Assembly: GCA_012798865.1 (NCBI GenBank) | Contig: JAAZMK010000012.1 | Location: forward strand, 1 to 20,452 | From: Clostridiaceae bacterium | Lineage (GTDB): Bacteria; Bacillota; Clostridia; Saccharofermentanales; DTU023 | DNA length: 20,452 nt | Reading direction: 5' to 3' | Shown here: piece after piece, positions 7,057 to 15,082 of the stretch | Layout of the letters: each line of letters starts with the position of its first letter | Position numbering within the stretch: position 1 is the stretch's first letter | The notes under the pieces: model-generated | The model's input: the letters and a program-made list of their open reading frames with translations, nothing else | What the model was told of the DNA's origin: nothing | Database searches by the model: none | Position numbers and translations under genes: made by a program

Positions 7057-7965
7057 ATGACTAAAGGACGTGATCGCAAACAGATTCACTGGTTTCCCGG
7101 TCATATGGCGAGCGCAACGCGCGAGCTTAAGAATGTTTGGAAACACATCGACGCCGTGCTGGAAGTCGCCGACGCGCGTATACCCGTCGCAAGTCGAAAT
7201 CCTATTTATATGACTTTGACACCGCAAAAGCCGTACTTGCTCCTTTTATCGCACGCCGATCTTGCCGACCGCGAAGCGAATGATCGTTGGATGGAATACT
7301 TTTTAGAGGAGAAGGTGCCGGTCATCGCATGTGATCTCAGGGCGGATGCCGATATACGGCTGATCAGGAGACGTCTTCTCAACATACATCGACCTCTGTT
7401 GGAAAAGGCTAAACAGCAGGGAAGAATTGCGCGCGCGTTGCGTGTGCTCGTCGTCGGAATTCCCAACACAGGGAAATCGACCGTCATTAATAAGCTGGTC
7501 GGGAAGAAGTCTGCGATCGTCGAATCGAGACCGGGCGTCACGCGTTCTCTAAACTGGCTTCGCTCCGGCACGGAGCTCCATCTACTCGATACGCCGGGCA
7601 TTCTGCCGCCTAAACTTGCCGATCAGGATGAGGCGCTCGGACTGGCGGCAACGGGCGCTATCCGCGATACGATTCTTCCGCTAGAGGAAGTCGCGCGTAA
7701 GCTATTGGTGCGTCTTCGCAGGGATTATAGTGATGAGACAGTCGCGCGTTACGGCGAAGCCGATGGCGATGAGGCATCGGATTTTGATTCGTGCGCTGTG
7801 CGCATGGGTTGCATTCTTGGCGAAGGGGTGCCCGACACAGCAAGGTTTTCATCGATGCTTCTCGACGATTTTCGCGCCGGGCGTATCGGGCGTATCACGC
7901 TTGAATGGCCACCTTCTTCTGATTCTATGGAATGTCCCGATGATGCCGAGGGCACATCTGATTAA
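7057..7965 (+). CDS. rbgA: Ribosome biogenesis GTPase RbgA (YlqF)
   Basis: This 302-residue circularly permuted GTPase takes part in a late step of 50S subunit assembly. The N-terminal 'IHWFPGHMASATRELK' is the RbgA hallmark. G motifs occur in permuted order: G4 near 65-68, G1 'GIPNTGKST' (134-142), G2 around Thr162 in 'RPGVTRS' and G3 'DTPG' (178-181). The C-terminal ANTAR-like helical region follows. The usual G4 sequence N-K-x-D, which reads guanine, is S-H-A-D here; only the Asp remains, so nucleotide selection may be relaxed. GGGGAG provides the ribosome binding site. A TATACT (7012-7017) could be a -10 box but no good -35 accompanies it. RNase HII follows after 11 bases. Confidence 0.95.
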   Translation: MTKGRDRKQIHWFPGHMASATRELKNVWKHIDAVLEVADARIPVASRNPIYMTLTPQKPYLLLLSHADLADREANDRWMEYFLEEKVPVIACDLRADADIRLIRRRLLNIHRPLLEKAKQQGRIARALRVLVVGIPNTGKSTVINKLVGKKSAIVESRPGVTRSLNWLRSGTELHLLDTPGILPPKLADQDEALGLAATGAIRDTILPLEEVARKLLVRLRRDYSDETVARYGEADGDEASDFDSCAVRMGCILGEGVPDTARFSSMLLDDFRAGRIGRITLEWPPSSDSMECPDDAEGTSD

Positions 7966-7976
7966 ATGGTGACGCG

Positions 7977-9008
7977 ATGAGTCTTGACGCCAAACTGCAG
8001 CGCCCTATCCGTATATCGCAACGCGATATCGACCGCTTTGAGGAGATGGCGAAGTATGAGTCGAAGCTTCGCGAGGACGGTTACAGCATGATCGCGGGTG
8101 TCGATGAGGCGGGTCGCGGTCCCTTGGCAGGTCCTGTTGTCGCTGCAGCTTGTATCCTGCCTGAGGGCGAGATCTTTTACGGTCTTAATGATTCGAAAAA
8201 ATTGACCGAGAGGCGTCGCGAAGCTCTTTACAGAGAGATACGTCGTCGCGCAGTCGCTTGGGCGGTCGCGATGGTTTCGAATCACGAGATCGATCGCATC
8301 AACATTCTGGAAGCGACAAAGGAAGCGATGAGACAGGCGTTGAGGAGCTTGCCCACAGGACCCGATATCGCGGTCATAGACGCCGTCGCGCTCAAAGGGT
8401 TAGATTATCCCGTCCTGGTTGAGAAACGCGGCGATGCGCGTATTAACGCTGTTGCGGCGGCTTCCGTTCTTGCGAAGGTCACGCGCGATCACATGATGAT
8501 GAGTTGGAATGCTGTCTATCCTGTCTATGGGTTTTCCTCTCATAAAGGATACGGTACGAGAGAACATATGGACGCGATCCGAGTTCATGGACCTTCTCCC
8601 ATCCATCGTATAAGTTTTCTCGGAAATATCTTGAATGATCCTCGTAAGGCATATTTTGATCGAGGTGTCCATATCGAACACAGTGTTGCTGACGACCTTA
8701 TTGCGAGAGGACATACGATTCTCGAACATCGCTATGCCGTTCAACAAATAGGCGAGATCGACTTCATCACGAGTCGCAAAGATACGATCTATGTGATCGA
8801 GTGCAAGGGAAGGGGACCTACTTCCTTATCCTTCGGGGGAGTAGATGAAACCTTAATGACCGGACAGACGGAGCGTATCCGGTCAGTCGCCTTGCAATGG
8901 CTAGAGGAACATGATCAGATGGAAGCTCAAGTAGAGATGTTGTTCGCGGCTGTCGATACGGGGCGTTCGGGTGAAATCATCAATATTCGCTACATGCCAT
9001 TTTCATGA
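7977..9008 (+). CDS. rnhB: Ribonuclease HII fused to a YraN-family nuclease-like domain
   Basis: This 343-residue protein joins two usually separate proteins. Residues about 36-220 are RNase HII, which cuts RNA in RNA-DNA hybrids and removes single ribonucleotides from DNA. It shows 'AGVDEAGRGPLAGP' with catalytic Asp43 and Glu44, Asp135 in 'VIDAVAL', and 'ASVLAKVTRD' ending in Asp171. Residues about 230-343 match YraN (UPF0102), a family with a restriction-endonuclease-like fold: 'GEIDFI' (Glu260, Asp262) and 'VIECKGR' (Glu275, Lys277), where most members have FVEVK. The genes are commonly adjacent in Bacillota, so in-frame joining is a small step. The 37-residue N-terminal lead is slightly long. 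It lies 11 bases after rbgA and is probably co-transcribed; no strong ribosome binding site precedes the ATG. Confidence 0.93.
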   Translation: MSLDAKLQRPIRISQRDIDRFEEMAKYESKLREDGYSMIAGVDEAGRGPLAGPVVAAACILPEGEIFYGLNDSKKLTERRREALYREIRRRAVAWAVAMVSNHEIDRINILEATKEAMRQALRSLPTGPDIAVIDAVALKGLDYPVLVEKRGDARINAVAAASVLAKVTRDHMMMSWNAVYPVYGFSSHKGYGTREHMDAIRVHGPSPIHRISFLGNILNDPRKAYFDRGVHIEHSVADDLIARGHTILEHRYAVQQIGEIDFITSRKDTIYVIECKGRGPTSLSFGGVDETLMTGQTERIRSVALQWLEEHDQMEAQVEMLFAAVDTGRSGEIINIRYMPFS

Positions 9009-9039
9009 CCGTTATTGATTTGCGCTCTTTATTCCATTC

Positions 9040-9110
9040 GTGTCACACATCATGACGTCACAAATTACAGCGGGAGAGCCGCTTGTTTACGATGGTATCT
9101 ATGATATGAT
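9040..9110 (+). promoter_or_regulatory. Promoter and possible operators upstream of the GntR-family gene
   Basis: TTGTTT (9083-9088) and TATGAT (9105-9110) are separated by 16 bases, giving a plausible promoter; a second, overlapping TATGAT lies at 9100-9105. Upstream lie two small palindromes, GTGTCACAC (9040-9048) and TGACGTCA (9053-9060). Either could be an operator, perhaps for the adjacent GntR protein. Spacing supports the promoter; the operator role is a guess. Confidence 0.45.
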
Positions 9111-9137
9111 GTTAGTATCAGTTCCGAGGAGGCGAAG

Positions 9138-9866
9138 ATGATGAAGTTAGATCGCCACAGCAGTGTCCCTTTGTATGCGCAGTTGCGTGAATTAATCGTC
9201 GAACGAATTCAAGAGGGCATATATAGTCAAGGTGAACGGATTCCATCCGAAATGACGCTCTGCGAGGAGTTGGGACTATCGCGTCCAACTGTCAGACAAG
9301 CGATTTCCGAACTTGTTTCGGACGGCATTTTGGAGATACACAAGGGGAGAGGCACATTCGTTTCAGTCGAGCCTGAGCGTTTGATGATCCCTCATTTCAA
9401 TGCTCTGACTTTCAGTTTTCTCAATATGACGTCATACGAAGGAATCGGTCTGCAGCCGGTCCAACATATAGAGCCGGATCCGGAGCTCGATGCGGCATTC
9501 AATATTCCCGATGTAAAGCATCCCGGTTACTGGATGTTGCAGTGGCCTGTCATGTTTGACGGACATATTTTCGGCTGGTGCACGTCCTACGTTTCCGCCC
9601 AAGTCTTTCCGGAATTGGGTCAGAGCATCGCTTCCGGCAAGCGCATGATCGATATCAAGAGCAATAAGTACGCTTTTTTGCCGGTCAAGGGGAGTGTCCA
9701 GTTGCTTGCCAGACCTGCCAGAAATAGAGAGGCATCGCTGCTTGAGATTCCCAAGAGAACCATCGTATTAGCCGTAACGGGTCAACTATATGGGCGTAGC
9801 GGCATTGTTTGCGAGTATATTCGGACCGCCCTTCGCTCCGACTTGTTGAAGTTGGAGATCAACTGA
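9138..9866 (+). CDS. GntR-family (HutC/UTRA type) transcriptional regulator
   Basis: This 242-residue regulator has an N-terminal winged helix-turn-helix (about 10-76). The GntR signature is 'GERIPSEMTLCEELGLSRPT' followed by 'VRQAISELVSDGILEIHKG', with the wing 'GRGTFV'. The rest (about 95-240) fits a UTRA ligand-binding domain of the HutC subfamily, which senses small molecules such as sugars, amino acids or their derivatives. GAGGAGG lies upstream of two consecutive ATG codons (9138 and 9141); either could be used. Its stop lies 8 bases before the proposed start of the cysteine desulfurase gene, implying one operon with the sulfur-transfer genes. Its ligand is unknown, and it may control genes elsewhere as well as its own operon. 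Confidence 0.92.
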   Translation: MMKLDRHSSVPLYAQLRELIVERIQEGIYSQGERIPSEMTLCEELGLSRPTVRQAISELVSDGILEIHKGRGTFVSVEPERLMIPHFNALTFSFLNMTSYEGIGLQPVQHIEPDPELDAAFNIPDVKHPGYWMLQWPVMFDGHIFGWCTSYVSAQVFPELGQSIASGKRMIDIKSNKYAFLPVKGSVQLLARPARNREASLLEIPKRTIVLAVTGQLYGRSGIVCEYIRTALRSDLLKLEIN

Positions 9867-9874
9867 CACTAACT

Positions 9875-11050
9875 TTGATTTACGATTTTGATACAACCGC
9901 TACGTCGCCGGTACTTCCCGAAGTGCTGGATGTCTATGTCGGCTTGCTCGGCGAGTCCGGCAATAATCCCGCGTCATCACATGCAGGCGGTTTGCGTGCG
10001 CTAGCCCGTCTTGACGAAGCAAAGAGAATGATCAGCCGCTGTCTTGATTGCTCTGTGGATGAAATTATTTTCACTTCAGGCGGGACGGAGTCCATCAATT
10101 TAGCGCTTTTAGGTACTGTTGCCGCTATGGGGCGCCGACCGAAGAGGGCGCTCACAACGTCGGGTGAACACGATGCCGTCATCGAGACGATGAAGGCGCT
10201 GCGTGACAAGCATGAAGTCGACATTGACTTTGTCGCGATGACACACGAGGGTGTCGTCGACAGGAATGCATTGAGAACGGCTCTCGAAGAAGCGCCATGC
10301 GGACTTGCGAGCTTTATCGTCGTGAGCAACGAGACTGGTGCCATCAACGATATTTTATCCCTCACGTCTCTTGTCCGGCAATATTCGCCGGAGGCGATTA
10401 TTCATGGCGATATCGTTCAAGTATGCGGCAAGATGCCGTTTTCGTTCAGGCGCTCGGGTCTCGACCTCGCCTCGTTTTCCGGTCATAAATTCGGCGCTCC
10501 GAAAGGTATGGGCGTATTACTCAAGCGACAGAATAGTCCTTTAAGTCCGATCATTTACGGCGGAGGTCAACAGAAGAATTTTCGCTCCGGGACTGAAAAT
10601 GTTCCGGGCGCTTATGCGCTCGCGCTCGCTTTGCAGTCGCATGTCATGCAGATGGACGAACAAAGAGAACATGTCGCGTCTCTGCGGAAACTCTTTTTGC
10701 TGAGAGTTGATTCGTTCCGTATTCCGCACGTTATCATTTCGCCTGACGGTGCTTCGCCTTACGTTTTATCGATCGCCTTTCCCGGAATTCGCGGTGAGAC
10801 GTTGCTCAATGCTCTCTCTGCGGAAAATATTTATATTTCAACGGGTTCAGCGTGCGGTTCGAAGCGAGCGGGTGAAAATCACGTCCTATCGGCGATGGAA
10901 TATGACAAGGAGACGATTCTCTCAGCAGTTCGCATCAGTTTCGCGCCTACGCAATCGACCGATGATGTCGAACATCTGGTTAGGCGCATTGCCGATCTCT
11001 ATGAGCGCTACGCCATGCACGGAAAGAGGAGAGGATTGCCTTATGGTTGA
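9875..11050 (+). CDS. Cysteine desulfurase (NifS/IscS-like), partner of ThiI
   Basis: This 391-residue PLP enzyme converts cysteine to alanine and carries the released sulfur as a persulfide. Visible features are the PLP lysine Lys205 in 'SFSGHKFGAPKG', 'FTSGGTESIN' in the cofactor-binding region, and the active-site loop 'STGSACGSK' with Cys327. The start is taken as TTG 9875 because the protein then begins I-Y-D-F-D-T-T-A-T, matching the usual M-I-Y-L-D-N-A-A-T-T; upstream in-frame codons lie inside the GntR gene. Only a weak, distant GGAGA supports initiation, so coupling to the GntR gene is likely. The stop overlaps the thiI start by 8 bases. In Bacillus the NifZ-ThiI pair works the same way, so this enzyme probably feeds sulfur to ThiI. 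Confidence 0.93.
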   Translation: MIYDFDTTATSPVLPEVLDVYVGLLGESGNNPASSHAGGLRALARLDEAKRMISRCLDCSVDEIIFTSGGTESINLALLGTVAAMGRRPKRALTTSGEHDAVIETMKALRDKHEVDIDFVAMTHEGVVDRNALRTALEEAPCGLASFIVVSNETGAINDILSLTSLVRQYSPEAIIHGDIVQVCGKMPFSFRRSGLDLASFSGHKFGAPKGMGVLLKRQNSPLSPIIYGGGQQKNFRSGTENVPGAYALALALQSHVMQMDEQREHVASLRKLFLLRVDSFRIPHVIISPDGASPYVLSIAFPGIRGETLLNALSAENIYISTGSACGSKRAGENHVLSAMEYDKETILSAVRISFAPTQSTDDVEHLVRRIADLYERYAMHGKRRGLPYG

Positions 11051-12260
11051 TCGTCTCGAGAATGTTCGTGAGCTTCTGCTCGTCAGGATCGGTGAAATAA
11101 CGCTGAAAGGTCTGAACAGAGGTCGTTTTGTCGCGAGACTGATCGGCAATATGAAACGGCGCATCAGCGATCTCGGAGAGTTCTCCATTGTCCAGAGCCA
11201 CTCACGTATTTGGATCCATGCTCTTTCAGGCGCCCCTCCTATGGAGAAGGTCGCGAGACGGCTTTCGAGTGTATTCGGCATCGTTTCGATCAGTCCCGCT
11301 ATTGAGTTTGATTCTGACTGGGAGACTCTTGTTCGCGTCGTGGAAGAGTATGCGACTGACGTGTTGGCAGGGGCAGGAAAGAGGACGTTCAAATTTGAAA
11401 CGAAGCGTGTCGACAAATCGTTTCCTCTGTCTTCTTATGAAGTAAGCTGTGAACTCGGCGCCATTCTCCTTGAAAAATTCCCCAAGCAGCTTTCCGTGCA
11501 GATGCTTGAGCCTGATTTTATTTTTCACGTGGAGATTCGCGACAAGACTTACATTTATCATGAGACGATCCCGGGTCAGGCGGGACTCCCTGTGGGCATG
11601 AGCGGACGCGGAATGCTTCTGCTTTCCGGAGGGATCGACAGTCCCGTCGCCGGTTACATGATGGCGTCGCGCGGCATGATCCTTGAAACTGTCTATTTTC
11701 ATACTTTTCCGTATACGAGTCAGCAAGCACTCGACAAGGTTGAGAAGCTCGCGCGGATTTTATCACGTTTTGCGGGACGCATCGCTTTTCATGTCGTCGA
11801 TTTCACCGACATACAGCTCGAACTCAACGATAAAGTCCCCGAAGATATGTTGACGGTCGTTATGCGGCGCGTCATGATGCGCGTCGCCGAAAAGCTCGCG
11901 CGGAAGCGCCATGCGAAGGCGCTCATTACGGGAGAGAGTTTAGGACAGGTTGCCAGTCAGACGGCGGAAGCGCTTATGACGACTGATATTGTCGTCGATC
12001 TGCCGGTTTTCAGACCGTTAATTGGCATGGATAAAAACGATACGGTTGCGCTCGCACGTAAAATCGGGACGTTCGAGACGTCGATTCTCCCATACGATGA
12101 CTGTTGTACCGTCTTTGTGTCTAAACATCCGAAGACGCATCCGTCCCTCTGCGATGCCGATAGGGCGGAAGCGAAACTCGATATGGAAGCCATCGTCGAT
12201 ATGTCCTGCGAGAAAATATCGACGAAGCTTATCGATCTCTCATTTGATGAGGGCGATTAA
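11043..12260 (+). CDS. thiI: tRNA 4-thiouridine synthase ThiI
   Basis: ThiI makes 4-thiouridine at position 8 of tRNA and can supply sulfur for the thiamine thiazole. The 405-residue protein has an N-terminal ferredoxin-like region ('LLLVRIGEITLKGLNRGRF'), a THUMP tRNA-binding domain (about 60-166) and an ATP-binding PP-loop 'LLLSGGIDSPVAGYM' (192-206). Later motifs include 'GESLGQVASQTAEAL' and 'LPYDDCCTVF'. It ends without the rhodanese domain of the enterobacterial protein, as in Bacillota, where a dedicated cysteine desulfurase delivers sulfur. ATG 11043 is chosen because AGGAGAGG lies just upstream and the N terminus matches the family; the frame is open much further upstream but only inside the desulfurase gene. 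It overlaps that gene by 8 bases. Confidence 0.96.
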   Translation: MVDRLENVRELLLVRIGEITLKGLNRGRFVARLIGNMKRRISDLGEFSIVQSHSRIWIHALSGAPPMEKVARRLSSVFGIVSISPAIEFDSDWETLVRVVEEYATDVLAGAGKRTFKFETKRVDKSFPLSSYEVSCELGAILLEKFPKQLSVQMLEPDFIFHVEIRDKTYIYHETIPGQAGLPVGMSGRGMLLLSGGIDSPVAGYMMASRGMILETVYFHTFPYTSQQALDKVEKLARILSRFAGRIAFHVVDFTDIQLELNDKVPEDMLTVVMRRVMMRVAEKLARKRHAKALITGESLGQVASQTAEALMTTDIVVDLPVFRPLIGMDKNDTVALARKIGTFETSILPYDDCCTVFVSKHPKTHPSLCDADRAEAKLDMEAIVDMSCEKISTKLIDLSFDEGD

Positions 12261-12318
12261 TCATAGCTTTGATCACGTTTGTCGTGACTTGTTTGGGCAT
12301 TTTTTTCCACACCTTTCC

Positions 12319-12367
12319 TTGAATTGTGATACGATATTCGGTGGTACGATATTTTGCCTTAAGGAGG
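12319..12367 (+). promoter_or_regulatory. Putative glyA promoter region and ribosome binding site
   Basis: TACGATATT occurs twice, at 12330-12338 and 12345-12353, and each copy holds a -10-like TACGAT. TTGAAT (12319-12324) and TTGTGA (12324-12329) are -35 candidates for the second copy, but spacing is 20 or 15 bases rather than 17. AAGGAGG at 12361-12367 is a strong ribosome binding site for glyA. A promoter here is likely; exact boxes are not settled. Confidence 0.4.
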
Positions 12368-12372
12368 AATTT

Positions 12373-13617
12373 ATGCCATACGAAAACATTAAAAGTGTCG
12401 ATCCCAAAGTGTACGAAGCGATCATGGACGAACTTGATCGCCAGCGGACGAAACTTGAGCTTATCGCTTCCGAGAACTTTGTCAGCCAGGCTGTCCTGGA
12501 TGCCATGGGTTCCGTTCTCACGAACAAGTACGCTGAGGGATATCCCGGAAGACGTTACTACGGCGGGTGTGAATATGTCGACGTCGTGGAGCAGCTCGCG
12601 ATCGATCGCCTGAAAGAACTGTTCGGCGCGGAACATGCCAACGTGCAACCTCACTCCGGAGCGTCCGCGAATCTTGCCGTCTACTTTGCCATGCTCAATC
12701 CCGGCGATACGATCCTGGGTCTTGACCTCTCGCACGGCGGTCACCTGACGCATGGAATGAAAATCAACATCTCCGGTAAGTACTTCCATGCGGAAGCCTA
12801 TCAGGTCATGCCCGACACGGAGCAGGTCGATTATGAGAATATTCGACAACGTGCGCTCGAAGTGAAGCCAAAGATGATCGTCGCCGGCGCGAGCGCCTAT
12901 CCGCGCAAACTCGATTTTGCGAAGTTCCGTGAAATCGCTGATGAAGTCGGGGCGTTGCTCTTCGTCGACATGGCTCATATCGCCGGACTCGTCGCGGCAG
13001 GTCTTCACATGAATCCCGTTCCGTATGCTGACTTTGTGACGTCAACGACGCACAAGACGCTTCGCGGACCGAGAGGCGGCATCATTCTCTGTAAGGAAAA
13101 ATATAGAAGAAAAATTGACTCAGCCGTATTCCCCGGAATTCAGGGCGGACCTCTGATGCACGTCATCGCGTCAAAAGCCGTCGCTTTCAAAGAAGCGCTC
13201 GAGCCGTCCTTCAAGGAGTATCAGAAGAACGTCGTCAAGAATGCCAAGGCGCTCGGTGAAGCTCTCGTCGATAACGGTCTGAAACTCGTCTCAGGCGGCA
13301 CCGATACGCACTTGCTCCTCGTCAACCTTCAGGGAACAGGCGTGACGGGCGCCATGCTGCAGGAAAGACTCGACGAAGTGAACATCACGTCGAATAAAAA
13401 CACCGTGCCGTTCGAGACAGAATCGGCGATGGTCACATCAGGGCTTCGCCTCGGGACGCCTGCCGTCACCACGCGCGGCATGGGCGTAGAGGAAATGCGC
13501 GAGATTGGAACGTTGATCGCCATGGCAGTCCACGACTTTGACGAGAAACAGGACGAGATCCGTGAGCGCGTCGCATCATTGTGCGATCGATTCCCGCTCT
13601 ACGATGACCTCAAGTAA
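12373..13617 (+). CDS. glyA: Serine hydroxymethyltransferase
   Basis: This 414-residue PLP enzyme converts serine and tetrahydrofolate to glycine and methylene-tetrahydrofolate, the main cellular source of one-carbon units. Family marks are 'LIASENFVS', 'GYPGRRYYGGCEYVD', 'NVQPHSGASANLAVY' and the PLP lysine Lys228 in 'TSTTHKTLRGPRGG'. ATG 12373 has AAGGAGG 5 bases upstream and gives the normal length; longer in-frame starts fall inside thiI. The rarA reading frame begins within its last 14 bases. It produces glycine in the same window as a glycine-reductase-like cluster, but that cluster is more than 6 kb away in a separate unit, so I do not infer a shared pathway. Confidence 0.98.
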   Translation: MPYENIKSVDPKVYEAIMDELDRQRTKLELIASENFVSQAVLDAMGSVLTNKYAEGYPGRRYYGGCEYVDVVEQLAIDRLKELFGAEHANVQPHSGASANLAVYFAMLNPGDTILGLDLSHGGHLTHGMKINISGKYFHAEAYQVMPDTEQVDYENIRQRALEVKPKMIVAGASAYPRKLDFAKFREIADEVGALLFVDMAHIAGLVAAGLHMNPVPYADFVTSTTHKTLRGPRGGIILCKEKYRRKIDSAVFPGIQGGPLMHVIASKAVAFKEALEPSFKEYQKNVVKNAKALGEALVDNGLKLVSGGTDTHLLLVNLQGTGVTGAMLQERLDEVNITSNKNTVPFETESAMVTSGLRLGTPAVTTRGMGVEEMREIGTLIAMAVHDFDEKQDEIRERVASLCDRFPLYDDLK

Positions 13618-14944
13618 TCAGACATCTTCAAGCAAGTGGCAGGAGCCGCTCGCTTATCGTATGATGCCTACGACGCTGACCGATTTTATCGGTCAGCGTC
13701 ACATTCTTGCAGAAGGGAAGATGCTGTGGCGTATGATCACGGCGGATCGCCTTTCTTCCATTCTTCTCTTCGGTCCCCCCGGCGTTGGCAAGACATCTCT
13801 TGCACGCGTGATTGCCCATTCGACTAGTTCTCAGTTCAGAAAACTGAACGCTGTGACGTCGGGCGTCGCCGACATCAAAAATGTTATCGCCGACACGGAG
13901 AACCCTATCTTGACTCCGAGCGGGCGAACCGTCCTTTTCATCGATGAAATTCACCGTTTCAATAAAGCGCAGCAAGATGCGCTCCTCCCATCCGTTGAGA
14001 GCGGGCGTTTAATTCTGATCGGGGCGACGACGGAGAATCCATTCTTCCAGGTCAACAAGGCGCTCGTTTCGCGCTCGACAGTCTTCCAGATGTATCCCTT
14101 GACAAGAGATGACATCCTCGAGATCATGCGCCGTGCGATTAAAGACAAGGAGAGGGGGCTCGGAGAGCTCAACCTCGAAATCGACGATGAAACGCTCGGG
14201 ATGATCGCCGATTTAGCCGGAGGCGACGCGCGCGTGGCGCTCAATGGCATTGAGCTCGCCGCGATCACGACGTTTCTAGATAACAGAGGAGTGATTACGT
14301 TGACAAGGGAGATCGTCCTCGATTCGATGCAAAAGAAGATCGCCCGCTACGACCGCGACGGCGAACAACATTACGACAACATTTCTGCAATGATTAAGTC
14401 GATGCGCGGCAGCGATCCGGATGCTGCCGTACTCTATTTGGCGCGCGCCCTTCAGGGCGGAGAGGATCTCAACTTTCTCGGTCGACGTATCGTCATTGCA
14501 GCAGCCGAAGATATCGGACTGGCGAACCCCCAGATGCTCACCATTGCATTGTCGGCGTGGCAGGCATCTGTCATGGTCGGACTTCCCGAGGCTCGCATTA
14601 TCCTCTCTGAGGCCGTTATCGCGCTCGCGACGAGCCCTAAGTCGAACAGCGCATACCTTGCGATCAAAGAAGCGATGGCGGACGTAGAAAGTCGCGATAC
14701 GGGAGAGGTTCCGTTTCATCTCAGAAATGCGCCCGTTGCCGGCATGGAAGAACTCGGATACGCCAAGGGCTATGAGTACAGTCATGATTTCCCCTCCGCC
14801 GTTTCCGGTCAGACTTTCCTGCCGGAAGAATCGTCAGACGCTGTTTACTACAAGGCAAAAGACATCGGATATGAAAAGCGTATCATTGAGTGGATGAACT
14901 ACGTGGAGAGTCTTAGAAAACGTCTGCGCGAACGTGATGACTAG
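13604..14944 (+). CDS. rarA: Replication-associated recombination protein RarA (MgsA), AAA+ ATPase
   Basis: RarA is a clamp-loader-like AAA+ ATPase that acts at stalled replication forks. The 446-residue protein begins its conserved region with 'PLAYRMMPTTLTDFIGQRHI'. It has Walker A 'GPPGVGKT' (57-64), Walker B 'LFIDEIHRFNKAQQDALLP' (111-129) and sensor 1 'LIGATTENPFF'. The C-terminal tetramerisation region includes 'RGSDPDAAVLYLARAL' and 'EDIGLANP'. ATG 13604 overlaps the glyA stop by 14 bases; no clear ribosome binding site is visible, so re-initiation after glyA is likely. The next ATG pair (in 'RMMP') would cut off conserved residues. The start therefore has moderate certainty, the identity high certainty. 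Confidence 0.95.
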   Translation: MTSSNQTSSSKWQEPLAYRMMPTTLTDFIGQRHILAEGKMLWRMITADRLSSILLFGPPGVGKTSLARVIAHSTSSQFRKLNAVTSGVADIKNVIADTENPILTPSGRTVLFIDEIHRFNKAQQDALLPSVESGRLILIGATTENPFFQVNKALVSRSTVFQMYPLTRDDILEIMRRAIKDKERGLGELNLEIDDETLGMIADLAGGDARVALNGIELAAITTFLDNRGVITLTREIVLDSMQKKIARYDRDGEQHYDNISAMIKSMRGSDPDAAVLYLARALQGGEDLNFLGRRIVIAAAEDIGLANPQMLTIALSAWQASVMVGLPEARIILSEAVIALATSPKSNSAYLAIKEAMADVESRDTGEVPFHLRNAPVAGMEELGYAKGYEYSHDFPSAVSGQTFLPEESSDAVYYKAKDIGYEKRIIEWMNYVESLRKRLRERDD

Positions 14945-15019
14945 CTTCCACTGATCTGACTTTCTCGTGCGATTCAACACCTATTCATAAATATAATCTA
15001 GTATTTCCGGCAAGAATCA

Positions 15020-15076
15020 ATCGTTCGAAACGATGCTAAGTTTGCTGTTGTAGATTCTAAGAAAAGTTAGTACAGT
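15020..15076 (+). promoter_or_regulatory. Promoter of the two-component system with an upstream palindrome
   Basis: TTGTAG (15048-15053) and TACAGT (15071-15076) have ideal 17-base spacing. Transcription would then start at or within a base or two of the ATG at 15083, giving a leaderless message; no strong ribosome binding site is seen there. The palindrome ATCGTT-CGA-AACGAT (15020-15034) ends 13 bases before the -35 box and could be an activator site. A TATAAT at 14992-14997 lacks a matching -35 but might act as an alternative. Confidence 0.5.
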
Positions 15077-15082
15077 GGAATC

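Noticed and set aside
10707..11042. N-terminal extension of thiI (and similarly 12022-12372 for glyA)
   Set aside because: These stretches are out-of-frame readings of the preceding genes; the chosen starts have ribosome binding sites and match the families' N termini.
12266..12306. Possible terminator after thiI (TCACG/CGTGA followed later by a T-run)
   Set aside because: The stem is only 5 bp and is separated from the T-run by a dozen bases, so it is not a convincing intrinsic terminator.
12229..13008. Minus-strand reading frame of 259 codons opposite glyA
   Set aside because: It mirrors the strongly conserved glyA sequence and shows no family motif of its own.
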